Positions 51,071 through 61,465 of a stretch of 64,000 bases of DNA are shown here, in pieces. Source of the stretch: Maniola hyperantus (lineage: Eukaryota; Arthropoda; Insecta; Lepidoptera; Nymphalidae). The notes below the pieces were generated by a model. The model saw nothing but the letters and a program-made list of their open reading frames with translations, was not told the origin of the DNA and did no database searches. Made by a program: the position numbers and the translations under genes. Every line of letters starts with the position of its first letter. Position 1 is the first letter of the stretch. The stretch spans positions 12,727,594 through 12,791,593 of the forward strand of contig NC_048549.1 of NCBI RefSeq assembly GCF_902806685.2, in the 5' to 3' direction.

Positions 51071-51165
51071 CTAAATGAAACGCATTAGTCCTCTTGATCA
51101 ACATTTCAGAGCTATCGTCGAAATCAAACGAAATAAGTATACCTATCTGAATTTAATCGTAAAAT

Positions 51166-51327
51166 GAGGCTAATTCCGTTGTACACAATCTCTAAACTAA
51201 ACTAAAATGATACGTCTAAATCTATTGCTATCCCTTTCATAATTTTTCCTGCAGAAAAGGATAGCACTAGATTTAGATCTGTTATTTTGGTTTAGTTTAG
51301 AGACTGTGTACAAGAGAATCGGCCCCA
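51166..51327. mobile_element. Family J foldback
   Basis: GTACACAATCTCTAAACTAA and TTTAGAGACTGTGTAC arms. The ends read GGCTAATTCC and GAATCGGCCCC, the reverse order of the copy at 2281. Confidence 0.8.
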
Positions 51328-51497
51328 ATACCTACCTATCCATAATTATTGCTCACAGCTTTGATTTCATTATGATTTGATAAATTGTTGGAGTACCACC
51401 TACTGGTTATAAGTGCCTTGGGAACGTTTCAAGGTAGTTCGTTATCAGTTATTGTTACCGAATAGGTTGCTTTATTTGTATGCTACTTGATTTTTTT

Positions 51498-51933
51498 AGG
51501 GTTCCGTACCTCAAAAGGAAAAACGGAAAACGGAACCCTTATAGGATCACTTTGTTGTCTGTCTGTCTGTCTGTCAGTCAAGAAACCTACAGGGTACTTC
51601 CCGTTGACCTAGAATCATGAAATTTGGTTGGTAGGTAGGTCTTATAGCTGACATTCGGGGAAAAATCTGAAAACCGTGAATTTGTGGTTACGTCACACAA
51701 AAAAAATTAAATTGTGGTCATAAACTAATAATTAGTATTTTCAATTTTCAAATTAAGATAACTATATCAAGTGGGGTATCATATGAAAGGTCTTCACCTG
51801 TGCATTCTAAAACAGATTTTTATTTATCTTTATGTATCATAGTTTTTGAATTATCTTGCAAAATGTCAAAAAAATACGACTGTAGTACGGAACCCTCATT
51901 GCGCGAGCCTGACTCGCACTTGGCCAGTTTTTC
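51498..51933 (+). mobile_element. Family C repeat
   Basis: AGGGTTCCGTACCTCAAAAG to GACTCGCACTTGGCCAG, near full length, with a (TCTG)n tract. Very close to the copy at 60899. Confidence 0.85.
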
Positions 51934-52014
51934 TGTTATTTTCATATCATAATGAACATGAACAATGCACTTGTTGATTGATACTCATATTGTTCGTATT
52001 GTACAGTCCACATA

Positions 52015-52243
52015 AAATCACTATTCACTACCCATATTATAAATGTGAAAGTGTGTTTGTTTGTTGGTTTGTTCTTCACCACGTCGAAAAGGAGCAACGG
52101 GTCGACGTGATTTCATGCATGGGTATCGTTAAAGACGGAGAGTGATATTAGGCTACTTTTTATCTCAGAAAATCAAAAACTACGGGATTTTTAAAAACCT
52201 ACATCAACGTGGACGAAGTCGCGGGCATCAGCTAGTAATATTA
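52015..52243 (-). mobile_element. Family A repeat
   Basis: CATATTATAAATGTGAAAGT to GTGGACGAAGTCGCGGGCAT then CAGCTAG. The ACGTCGAAAAGGAGCAACGG block marks the subtype of 21801. Confidence 0.8.
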
Positions 52244-52765
52244 TAAATGAAAAATTATCTCTGTCAAACTTCTGTCTGTTACTCTTTCGTGGCGTGACGA
52301 AGTCGTGGGCATACTTCTGTTTTTTTTGATGAATTGCCAATTCGCTCGCTCAATTCTCAGTGTCAAGATCAAGATATCACATCAATCAAGAGCTCTTTCT
52401 GCTTTAATAGGTATAATAATAATTATTGCTTTCTCTCAAATATTATTCTATTCAAAACCTTTGTTCTAACTTCATACCATCCGGTATCCATTATAAAATC
52501 TACTTCCTTTGTCGTTCACGCTTTGATCAAATTTTGCTTCATAAAAAAATATACTTTCGCTTTTTTCCCTCTTGTCTTCTACTACTTAATTTTTAATTAA
52601 ACTCCGTTTTTCATCCGCTTTTCCCGGTGTTCATTATGTTTTCAACCGAGATTTTTTTCACAGTGTAGCATTCCATTCTACGCTAGTTATTATCACGATT
52701 TAAAAGCTTGTAGTAGTCTCATGAATACCTATTATGTATAAGTGCTCTACAGCTTAGTTTGACAA
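52244..52765. other. AT-rich DNA, no gene seen
   Basis: A small A/B head remnant (GACGAAGTCGTGGGCATAC) lies at about 52295. The 88-codon ORF at 52334-52600 has no motif. Confidence 0.4.
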
Positions 52766-52927
52766 TGGGGCCGATTCTCTTGTACACAATCTCCAAACTA
52801 AACTAAATGAACAGGTCTAAATCTAGTGCTATTCTTTTCCGCAAGCAACATTATGAAAGGGATAGCAATAGATTTAAACGTGCCATTTTAGTTTAGTTTA
52901 GAGATTGTGTACAACGGAATTAGCCAC
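52766..52927. mobile_element. Family J foldback
   Basis: GGGGCCGATTCTCTTGTACA to GTGTACAACGGAATTAGCCA. Nearly identical to 2281-2442 and in the same order. Confidence 0.8.
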
Positions 52928-54178
52928 ATTGGCGACGATTCTGTGGTCTTTCTCTAAACTAAACTTAGAGTATCTGCATCTTTTTCTTTTAGTATTGCTA
53001 AAAAAGGACGGAACATGTTACATGAACTTTACATTTAAAGACTCTGCACGCTACAAAAACTGACAGGAAGTCTGACTGACACGAGCTGTGACAGCTCTAA
53101 ATTAAATTTAAAACTGTCAAACTGTCTGTCTTTTTCATATTACATTAGTAAGACGAGGATGCCAATACTTTAAAATTTAGTTGTGCTCAGGCTCAGAATC
53201 AGTACCAATGGACGGTTTCACTTTAAGTACTTAATACTAACTAATGTAATAGCAATGTTAAATAGAATAGAATAATAAACACACAACAGCTGCTGTATAA
53301 TAACAACATTCGCATTTCGTATTAGCCTTATGTAAACCACTTCACATTCTTGAAGAACTTTCTTAAATTTTATTAATGTTATTGTGCCTTCGTTACGAAA
53401 ATAATATACAGAAATATAACAGAGCTTGGAAGATTTTGAAATTAAATTATTGTTTTACTGAACGAGTTGTAATGTATTATTTTAGAATTTAATAGCAAGG
53501 TTAGCGAGGTTAATTACATTTTGTTTGGAGTAAAGATCTAAAAAAGTGAACCTATAAAAATCCAGAGTTGATCAAGAAGTTGGTTGACTAAGGGGCGCAA
53601 CAAACTCTCTCTTATCTCTCCCTAGGAATGTCCATCGTTTATTCATCATAAGGCTTGAAGGACTATGGTTTGCAATCCTATCCTATGTGATTTACGTTCT
53701 TCGATCAGATACTTTCTTGAGTCTTGACCGACTTTCGCACTATGTACTTAAATTTATGTTTAAAAAGTTAAAAAGTCTTCATTATCATACACATACACAC
53801 ACATACATTTACATACACACATTTGTCACGTTGATTGCTGGATTCATATGTTATTATTAACTTCACCTTATTTTATCACGAAATAATTAATTGACGATTC
53901 ATTTTCGTCCAAATTGACGTATTTGCCTTGAAATCTTGCTTGAGAACTTCCAATTTGCTTGAAATGCTTTAAAATTATCTTCAAAGCTTTAATGTGATAA
54001 ATTGTCCTTCATTATAAATTACTTGGGTCATCAATCATCACCATCGTCGTCTTTGTAACTGTCACATCGTCGATGTAATTATATCTACTGCTGAATATAG
54101 GTCTCTTTTAGGCATTTTCCACAATTTACGGCCTTGTCAATCTTGTGTATAAGTTCACTGGTAAATTATAAATTAAGT
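52928..54178. other. AT-rich DNA with an RT3 trace
   Basis: No gene. At about 54085-54140 TCTACTGCTGAATATAGGTC and TCTTTTAGGCATTTTCCACA look like an inverted non-LTR 3' end, strongly eroded. Confidence 0.4.
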
Positions 54179-54400
54179 ACTAGCTGATGCCCGCGACTTC
54201 GTCCGCGTGGAATTAGGGTTTTTAAAAATCCCGTGGGACCTCTTTGATTTTCCGGGATAAAAAGTAGCCCATGTCACTCCAGGTCCTTATCTATACCCAT
54301 GCAAAAAATCACGTCAATCCGTTGCACCGTTGCGACGTGATTGAAGGACAAACCAAGAAACCATCAAACAAATACACTTTTGCATTCATAATAAGGGTAC
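54179..54400 (+). mobile_element. Family A repeat
   Basis: CTAGCTGATGCCCGCGACTT to CACTTTTGCATTCATAATAA. Close to the copy at 21801. Confidence 0.85.
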
Positions 54401-55142
54401 TGATCTCACATTTATGCAAGGTTCTAAAATTGCAGATTTATCAAGTACATCTAGTCACAATCTCACCTTTTCCAAGAACTTATGTGGTTTTGCAATTCAT
54501 TTGAGCTCTGTGAGGTAAAGGAGAATTATCGTTAGGAAACATTCCTGCTTACCTCGCTGAATGGCAAGGCTTAATACGTCTGTGTAGATTTTTGTTCTAA
54601 GGAACCACATTTAACTATTTTTATTTAAGTAAATAAATAAAAAATAGTTGTGTTTATTAGTTACTTAATTTTAAGAGTATTGCCATTTGCCACATATCAT
54701 TATTGATCCTGACCTCATTTTTTTACTGACTGATTTGGTATCATAATTTACATTCAATATTAAAGTTTCATCGGTTGAATAAATGTAGTATAATCACCAC
54801 CTGTTAACCAGTCACAGACATATTCTCGTCTTGTTTAAACAGTGCTTCGAAGTGTACAAATTAACTGTAGCTATTAATTGTTATTTTATCTGTCTTATTG
54901 TTGTGGACCTCACGTACAGTTACCTTCTTGGAAGATAATGTCTGCCGATACAATGTGAGTTGGTACTTGGTATAGTTACTTAGTATTGTTCAATGTTATA
55001 AATTATTATAATTGCTGCCCTAAATTTTCGTATCGATCTATGACTCAAAGGTTAACATTATTTATGTTACACCAATAAGTACTATACTATAGCATTGTGC
55101 TAAAATTATTTCGATTATCTCAGAATCAAACTTTGTATTACA
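54401..55142. other. AT-rich DNA, no feature seen
   Basis: No coding signal or assigned repeat. Confidence 0.4.
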
Positions 55143-55556
55143 CTAGCTGATCCCCACGGCTTCGCCCGCGTAGATTTAGGTTTTTAAAGATCCCGTATAG
55201 CCTATGTCATACTCAGGAATAATGTAGCTTTCTACTGGTGAAAGAATTTTTAAAATTGGTTCAGTAGTTCCAAAGATTACCCCCTACAAACAAACTTAAC
55301 GACATTACCTCTTTATATAATAGTTTAGATAGATAAAATATGCGAAAGTGTTATTATTTGATTCTTGGTTTGTCCTTCATTCACGCCGCAAAAGGGCAAC
55401 TGATCGACGTGATTTTTCGCATGGATATAGTTAAAGTCCTGGAGAGTGACATTATAGGCTATTTTTAAGTTCTTATCCCGGTTATTCAAAGAGTGTTCAT
55501 GGGATCTTTAAAACCCTAAATCCACGCGAACTAAGTCATGGGCATCGTCTAGTAAT
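55143..55556. mobile_element. Two family A copies head-out (inverted pair)
   Basis: A plus copy from CTAGCTGATCCCCACGGCTT to about 55330 is followed at once by a minus copy ending CTAAATCCACGCGAACTAAG. Both are diverged. They share tails in the middle and point in opposite directions. Confidence 0.65.
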
Positions 55557-55854
55557 TGGTAACGTTTGGCTACTGCGTCTAAAATTATGGTAGGTATTTC
55601 GCAAAACACGAGTTTTATCATCGCTTTATTTATTGTCTGGATTTGAGCCAATGGTTGAAATGATGATTATTATCTCTTCTCTTATGGTTCCTGGCAAGTG
55701 ACAATCACTATATATTGTGGGATTGGCATATATCTAGGATCAAATTAGACATGCTAAACAGGGTTTTAGTCTAACCACAAAAAACTTAAACAAGCATTAA
55801 ACGCGCGTATATTTTTAATCCGCCAGATTTCCTACGCAAAATCTGTCTACTGTT
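55557..55854. other. AT-rich DNA, no feature seen
   Basis: No coding signal. Confidence 0.4.
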
Positions 55855-56070
55855 CTGTTCATCGATATAAATGACAAGATATGGTCAAGCGAACAAAATT
55901 TTACATGGTTTAGGAACCAAATAAATCAGCGCCACCTCTTAGATACTAATGAACGACCCGTTTGAAATCCAGACGACACTGAGGTTGCATTGGTGCTAAA
56001 GCACCACTGAGTCGGTGCCATTTTGTTTGTTCAATAACCCTGTCCATACGAAGTAATAAGTCAATGGTTG
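55855..56070. repeat. Interior of the 22599-type element without its ends
   Basis: CATCGATATAAATGACAAGA, GAACGACCCGTTTGAAATCC and TCGGTGCCATTTTGTTTGTT match 22880-23130 in order. The TACCCTATCCG termini are missing. The minus ORF of 106 codons spanning it is not conserved in the other copy. Confidence 0.7.
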
Positions 56071-56365
56071 TGTTAGACTCCTTTTGACCTAATTTCGTCC
56101 AAGGAGAGGCACGAGCGAGCAAAATGTTGACGTTCCGAGATATGCGAAATAGGACGCCCTGGGAGGCGGGTCGCTTCGCAAATAGGTCTTGCGAATGTGT
56201 GCTACATAGCCTGTGTAAATAAAACGTGGGTAGATCGGAGGAAGATTGGATACGATTGAATGTCAAAAGGTTTTACGTAAAGGTTACTTGGTACCCGAGT
56301 GTGTTTGAGGTGTTGCTTTGATTTCAACTTGACTTATACGTATCTGATAAATAGATACTTTTTTT

Positions 56366-56935
56366 TTTTTTTTTTTTTTTTTATAATACAATAAAACTTA
56401 AAGCTAGCCTTATCTAATTACTATATAAATCATGACCGCGTGGAATGGTGCCAAGAATACTGGCTGCATTTCCGCGCTGGACAGCCAGGCTGATCCGCTG
56501 CGCAAAAATGAGCCAGCCCTTCTGTCACCAGTTGAGGCTATTAATCGCGGTGAAATGTCTCGTAAAAAATTTTTAGCACTAAGACTCCATGGCCCCAGGG
56601 TCTCCACGGCAAACGGCACAAAAATGTAACTCTCTATAAGAGAGGCATACTTGCGCCGCTTGCCGTTTTCAGCTGTTTCTGCTGCGGCTCCCGGTCTTGA
56701 TGCTGTCTTCCTGATATGACACGGGGCCAATGTGTCAACGCAAGTTGCGTCCCACATTAGCGCCCGTCCCCGTTCCCAGGGAACCAGCGTCAATCCATCA
56801 GGTCTCTTGCCATCATCCCGACTAATCCCTGCCGGCTCAATGAGCGCAGGAATATTTATGGTGGCAAGAGCTCTTTTAATTGTAATAGATACTGAATTCC
56901 GGCTCCAGAACTTCGCTGTACAATCAATCAATTGA
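56366..56935 (-). pseudogene. C-terminal fragment of a non-LTR reverse transcriptase
   Basis: The minus frame from about 56935 to 56410 reads GKRPDGLTLVPWERGRALMW, then DATCVDTLAPCHI, KYASL, FVPFAVETLGPWS and GDRRAGSFL. This is the conserved tail I know from reverse-transcriptase polyproteins of non-LTR retrotransposons. The frame stays open to a stop near 56412. A T-run at about 56360-56382 is the inverted poly(A) tail. The 5' part is missing, as after truncated reverse transcription. The open frame suggests a fairly young insertion. The plus-strand frames here are shadows. Confidence 0.8.
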
Positions 56936-57130
56936 TCAATCAGCCTGTTTGCGTCCACTGCTGGACATAGGCCGCCACCACACCCGATCCTCTGCCCCAG
57001 CGGCCATCGCAGAACCGATGGCCGCTGGGGCAGACGTGTTCTGGAGTGTAGTTCGCGTATCGGCAAGCGCAGTGTGGGACGACCTCCAACCCGCTGGACT
57101 GATATCGGTAACTGGGTGGATGAGCAAGAC
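56936..57130 (-). mobile_element. RT3 3' end interrupted by a palindrome
   Basis: On the minus strand, GGCCTATGTCCAGCAGTGGA and CGCAAACAGGCTG form the usual terminal segment. Upstream the RT3 text is split by the 44-base palindrome at 56991-57034. Confidence 0.6.
56991..57034. repeat. Perfect 19-base GC-rich hairpin
   Basis: 56991-57009 (TCTGCCCCAGCGGCCATCG) pairs exactly with 57016-57034 around the loop CAGAAC. Confidence 0.9.
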
Positions 57131-57144
57131 AGAGGATCGCGGTA

Positions 57145-57232
57145 CAGTGTGGCACCGGGTTAGCGCGGATGTTGTGCGGGTGTGCGGGGCGTCCCCACCC
57201 CGATTGCCATCTCGACCTGCCGCGTACTATAT
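57145..57232. repeat. Right half of a family F element
   Basis: CGGGTTAGCGCGGATGTTGT, GTGCGGGGCGTCCCCACCCC and CTCGACCTGCCGCGTACTAT. The left half is absent. Confidence 0.7.
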
Positions 57233-57478
57233 GTATAAAGTCTTACCGCAAAACCGTACTTTTTAAAATATACACTTATAATATGTATTAAGATAATTTG
57301 ATGTTTCCTGTACGGACTACGGAATTGGATTGGAAGCAATGAAGTCAGACTACTTTCATTAATAATTATGGCTTTACGCAATTTCAAGTACATTGTAGTT
57401 ACATATATACATATTTGTTATCTAGATAGGCGTATGTTTCAATAATAACTGTATCCTATTGTTGAACTAAAATTTCCC

Positions 57479-57542
57479 TTATTTTATCTCCTTTCTTTTC
57501 GTTATTATAATTATTTTATCTCCTTTCTTTTCGTTATTATAA
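57479..57542. repeat. Perfect 32-base tandem duplication
   Basis: TTATTTTATCTCCTTTCTTT plus TCGTTATTATAA occurs twice back to back with no difference. Confidence 0.9.
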
Positions 57543-57551
57543 ATGAAAGCT

Positions 57552-57768
57552 CTAGCTTATGCTCGCAACTTCGTCCGCGTGGACTACACAAATTTCAAAC
57601 CCCTATTTCACCCCCTTAAGGGTTAAATTTTCAAAAATCCTTTCTAAGCGGATGCCTACGTCATAATAGCTATCTGCATGCCAAATTTCAACCCGATCCG
57701 TTCAGTAGAGCTGTGCGTTGATAGATCAGTCAGTCAGTCACCTTTTCCTTATATATATTTAGATTAGC
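57552..57768 (+). mobile_element. Family B repeat
   Basis: CTAGCTTATGCTCGCAACTT to GTCAGTCAGTCACCTTTTCC. Near full length. Confidence 0.85.
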
Positions 57769-57929
57769 CCACGATTTCGTTCGCGTGATATTCTCCGCTA
57801 TTATTTGCCGGCTTCGATTGAGTGGAATTTTGAAAATCGGCGAGTGGAATTTCCAAAAATCCTGAAAGACGTACTTTTTCTTTTTTGCGAGCGTAAGCTT
57901 GTATTGTAGTTATAAGAAAACCTAGTCCC

Positions 57930-58163
57930 GACTAATATTATAAAGGCGAAAATTTGTATGTGTGTGTGTGTGTGTGTATGTTTGTTTATTGTTACTCCTT
58001 CACGCAAAAACTACTGGACGGATTTGGCTAAAATTTGGAATGGAGATAGATTATACCCTGGATTAACACAAAGGCTACTTTTTATCCCGGAAAATAAAAG
58101 AGTTCCCGCGGGATTTTGAAAAACGTAAATCCACGCGGACGAAGTCGCGGGCATCAGCTAGTA
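57930..58163 (-). mobile_element. Family A repeat with (TG)n
   Basis: ACTAATATTATAAAGGCGAA, a (TG)n tract, CACGCAAAAACTACTGGACG and AAATCCACGCGGACGAAGTC. Same subtype as 16848-17068. Confidence 0.85.
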
Positions 58164-58419
58164 TTGTATAGAGTTAAACACTGTACTTAGCGGCTTTTCA
58201 TCAAAGTCGTTCACGTTTCTTTGCATCAGACCTTGCAATTGCCCACTTCTCACGCTTAGTGTCGTCCCGACCCCATGACCGACACCGGAGGTTGGTAATC
58301 CGTTGCGACCACATTGCGACACTGTTGCCATTTGCCATAATCATTGCGAAACTCCAACTAACCACTCCTAACCAAAAACGGCCATCCGTTTGAAATGGTT
58401 TGAGGATTACTAAGTAATT
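58164..58419. other. DNA without a recognised feature
   Basis: No ORF; mixed base composition. Confidence 0.4.
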
Positions 58420-58720
58420 TCATATATATAAATAAATAATAAATAAATAAAAGTTTATTCAGCTCACAAAACAAGAAAAGACAAAAAAAAAAAAGCAAAT
58501 GTTACAAATTAAAAAAATTAAAACTAGGTAAGCTTAAAACTACGAGCTCGACAGTACTAAAAAGAAAAATGATGTCTTGTTTGAGCTGAAAAGGCTACTG
58601 CCTCAGCATGATGCTGCAGTATTTGACTACTGCAGCGCTGATTTTCAGGCAGAGCCCTAGTGTCACGACCCGACAACGAAAGTGTTCTCTATAATATAAA
58701 AATCAACTAAAATAAAAATA
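58420..58720. repeat. A-rich retroelement tail remnant
   Basis: (AAAT)n, AAAGTTTATTCAGCTCACAA and an A12 run, then GAGCTGAAAAGGCTACTGCC and GGCAGAGCCCTAGTGTCACG. It looks like the inverted 3' end of a non-LTR element, but I find no coding match. Confidence 0.4.
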
Positions 58721-58984
58721 AAAAACTTCATTATTAGTAGAGTAATAAATATGATATATATATATATACATATAGGGTATTACATATATACTTATACACA
58801 TGTAAACTTATACACATACAAAGTGTAGGTACGACATGTTTATGACATATATATGAAGGATATGAATGCGTGCCTTGAATTTTATAATCTAACTGCATGG
58901 CGAAACAACCCGAGATGTGGGGTGTTATGGTAATCAGGATATGCCTAGGCTTCTCTTTTCTTAACGATATTTTCAAAGGCATTC
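58721..58984. other. AT-rich DNA with (TA)n
   Basis: ATATATATATATACATATA lies at about 58755. The minus 82-codon ORF is low-complexity and not supported. Confidence 0.4.
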
Positions 58985-59098
58985 AGAAAACTTCCATACC
59001 CCTTCCAAGTTAGCCCGCTTCCATCTTAGACTGCATCATCACTTACCACCAGGTGAGAACGCAGTCAAGGGCTAACTTGTATCGGAATAACAAAAAAT
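58985..59098 (+). mobile_element. Non-LTR 3' tail (family D end)
   Basis: CTTCCATACCCCTTCCAAGT, CACTTACCACCAGGTGAGAA and GGGCTAACTTGTATCGGAAT. Matches 14481-14600. Confidence 0.7.
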
Positions 59099-59099
59099 A

Positions 59100-59526
59100 C
59101 TAGCTGATGCCAGCGACTTCGAACGTGCGGATTTGGGTTTTTAAAAATCCCGTGGGAACTCCTTGATTGCCCGGGATAAAAAGTAACTGTCACTCTCCAG
59201 ATCTTTAACTATACCCAAATGCAAAAGTCGATCCGTTGCGCCGATGCGACGTGATTGAAGGACACACCAAAAAACTCAATAAACCAGCAAACAACACGCT
59301 TTTTATTAAACGCGCATTTATATTAAACTAGTGCCCGTGACTTCGTCCGCATGAGTTTCGGTTTTTAAAAGTCTCGTGGGAAATCTTTGATTTTCCGGGA
59401 TAAATAGTATTTCCCCGGGATGCAAGCTATCTCTGTACCAAATTTCGTCAAAATTGGTTAAACGGATGGGCCATGAAAAGCTAGCAGACAGACAGACAGA
59501 CACTTTCGCATTTATAACATTAAGTG
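59100..59526 (+). mobile_element. Two family A copies in tandem
   Basis: The first, CTAGCTGATGCCAGCGACTT to about 59318, has the ATTGAAGGACA subtype body. The second, CTAGTGCCCGTGACTTCGTC to CGCATTTATAACATTAA, has the ACGGATGGGCCATGAAAAGC body. Different subtypes side by side. Confidence 0.8.
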
Positions 59527-60898
59527 ATGGGTAGTGATAATGTTATCTTTTTTTAGTTTTACATCATGATCATATTTTGTACCAATATTTGAAGCTGTAT
59601 TAGTTACGCAGATTATATTTCGGATGTTACAATAATCCATTCGAATGGAACTATCAATATTACAATACCAATTTGCTGATTCGCTCTACAGTCTAATCCC
59701 ACCGTCTGCCTTCACGCTTCATACAACATTTCAAATATCTTATCCGAATGATCACGATTTCAACCTTTGTTTAAACAATATTGCGATGTTTCGTCTAGTT
59801 TAACAGTTGTTTTGTCTTCCGGGAAATGTTTTTGGGCGTTTTGTCTTTTAATCTTTTTAAAATTTAAACCTCCTGTAACACAGTTTTTACTTCGTCAGGA
59901 GGCAGGGCCTCCTACTAGTTTGTTAATACATTTTTTAAACCCTTGGATCATCCTACAAGCAGACGTTACATAATTCTCTTTCATTCATAAATGCAATCAA
60001 ATGTTTCCAAACTGCAATTAAATTAACATTAATTCGTTTATTACTTAATAATTATTAATTGCGGAATTGACGGTTATTGATTTCGATTATGCACTTTCTG
60101 CTAATAAAATAATATTTATGTATAGTATATCTGCCATTTGTTGTTATATGAACATACCTACAATGTAGAGAGTCCAAGACTCTCTTATTGTATTATGGTA
60201 TCATTATAGTTGAGCGGTGTTTTATTACTATTGTCTAAGGCCCTAAGTGATCGTTTCATTTCAGCAGCTGAAGTAACTAGTGTACTTGTAAAATGTTCTT
60301 CTGTCTCATTATCTTCTTCTTTTGTTCTTGTATATTGGTTCAATCTAAATAGTTCATCTGTTACCTATTTGGTTCACTATTATTTTTCTTTTTTCGTTGG
60401 AACATGTTTCCATCTGAACTATTCTGTTTATTATACTAATTTGCTTCTTAATTTTTAATTTCGAAGAAGTATATAAAATAGAGCTATGCTTTTCTAAGTA
60501 GTTACTCCTGCTTTTTTCAAAATAGTATGATTCATTAATATAAACCTTATCGTCTTGTGCTATCTTAAATAAAATATCAAACTTCTTGAATGGAATAAAG
60601 GTGAATAATTTAAAGCAAAAAGCTAAGCATGAAGTCATTGTTAGTGGCACATTTTCTATAATTTCGCCATAAGTTTTTTGTCCCTCTGATCCACAATCTT
60701 AATTAAGACCATGACTAATATAAAGTAGGTGGTAAACACAGAATTATAAGTGAAGTAATAGAAATGAGACCTGCATTCTTTAATACTTGGACAGTTATAG
60801 AATCTTCAAGACCGATTCTTAGCTACAAATATTGTACCAAAAGCTCATATTCAACACAACACAAATTAAACTGTAAAGCTAAGCAAATATGTCTGTTT
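59527..60898. other. AT-rich DNA, no gene supported
   Basis: The ORFs at 59767-59973, 60210-60458 (plus) and 60354-60650 (minus) overlap and are low in complexity. No repeat assigned. Confidence 0.4.
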
Positions 60899-61327
60899 TT
60901 AGGGTTCCGTACCTCAAAAGGAAAAACGGAACCCTTTTAGGATCACTTTGTTGTCTGTCTGTCTGTCGGTCTGTCAAGAAACGTACAGGGTACTTCCCGT
61001 TGACCTAGAATCATGAAATTTGGCAGGTAGGTATGTCTTATAGCTGACATTCGGGGGAAAATCTGAAAACCGTGAATTTGTGGTTACATCACACAAAAAA
61101 GTTAAATTGTGGTCATGAACTAATAATTAGAATTTTCAATTATCGAAGTAAGATAACTGTATCAAATGGGGTATCAAATGAAAGGTCTTCACCTGTGCAT
61201 TCTAAAACAGATTTTTATTTATTTTATGTATCATAGTTTTTGAATTATCGTGCAAAATGTCGAAAAAATACGACTGTACTACGGAACCCTCGTTGCGCGA
61301 GCCTGACTCGCACTTGGCCGGTTTTTA
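60899..61327 (+). mobile_element. Family C repeat
   Basis: AGGGTTCCGTACCTCAAAAG to CGCACTTGGCCGG. The cleanest full-length copy in the window, about 430 bases. Confidence 0.9.
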
Positions 61328-61349
61328 CAGTAACGTGCACTAATATTTC

Positions 61350-61465
61350 ACGATCTTAAGAAGATAGCAAGAAGGGTGGATGACGAAAGAGGACCGTGTG
61401 TAGTGGCGCGCTCTCAGGAAGGCCTACGTCCAGCAGTGGAAGCAAACAGGCTGATTGATGTTTCA
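61350..61465 (+). mobile_element. RT3: non-LTR 3' end
   Basis: TAGTGGCGCGCTCTCAGGAA, GGCCTACGTCCAGCAGTGGA and AACAGGCTGATTGATG follow the terminal layout of 17590-17780, without a long GAT tail. Confidence 0.65.

Noticed and set aside
56410..57155. Several short plus- and minus-strand ORFs beside the reverse-transcriptase fragment
   Set aside because: They lie in other frames of the RT tail or in the palindrome-containing RT3 remnant.
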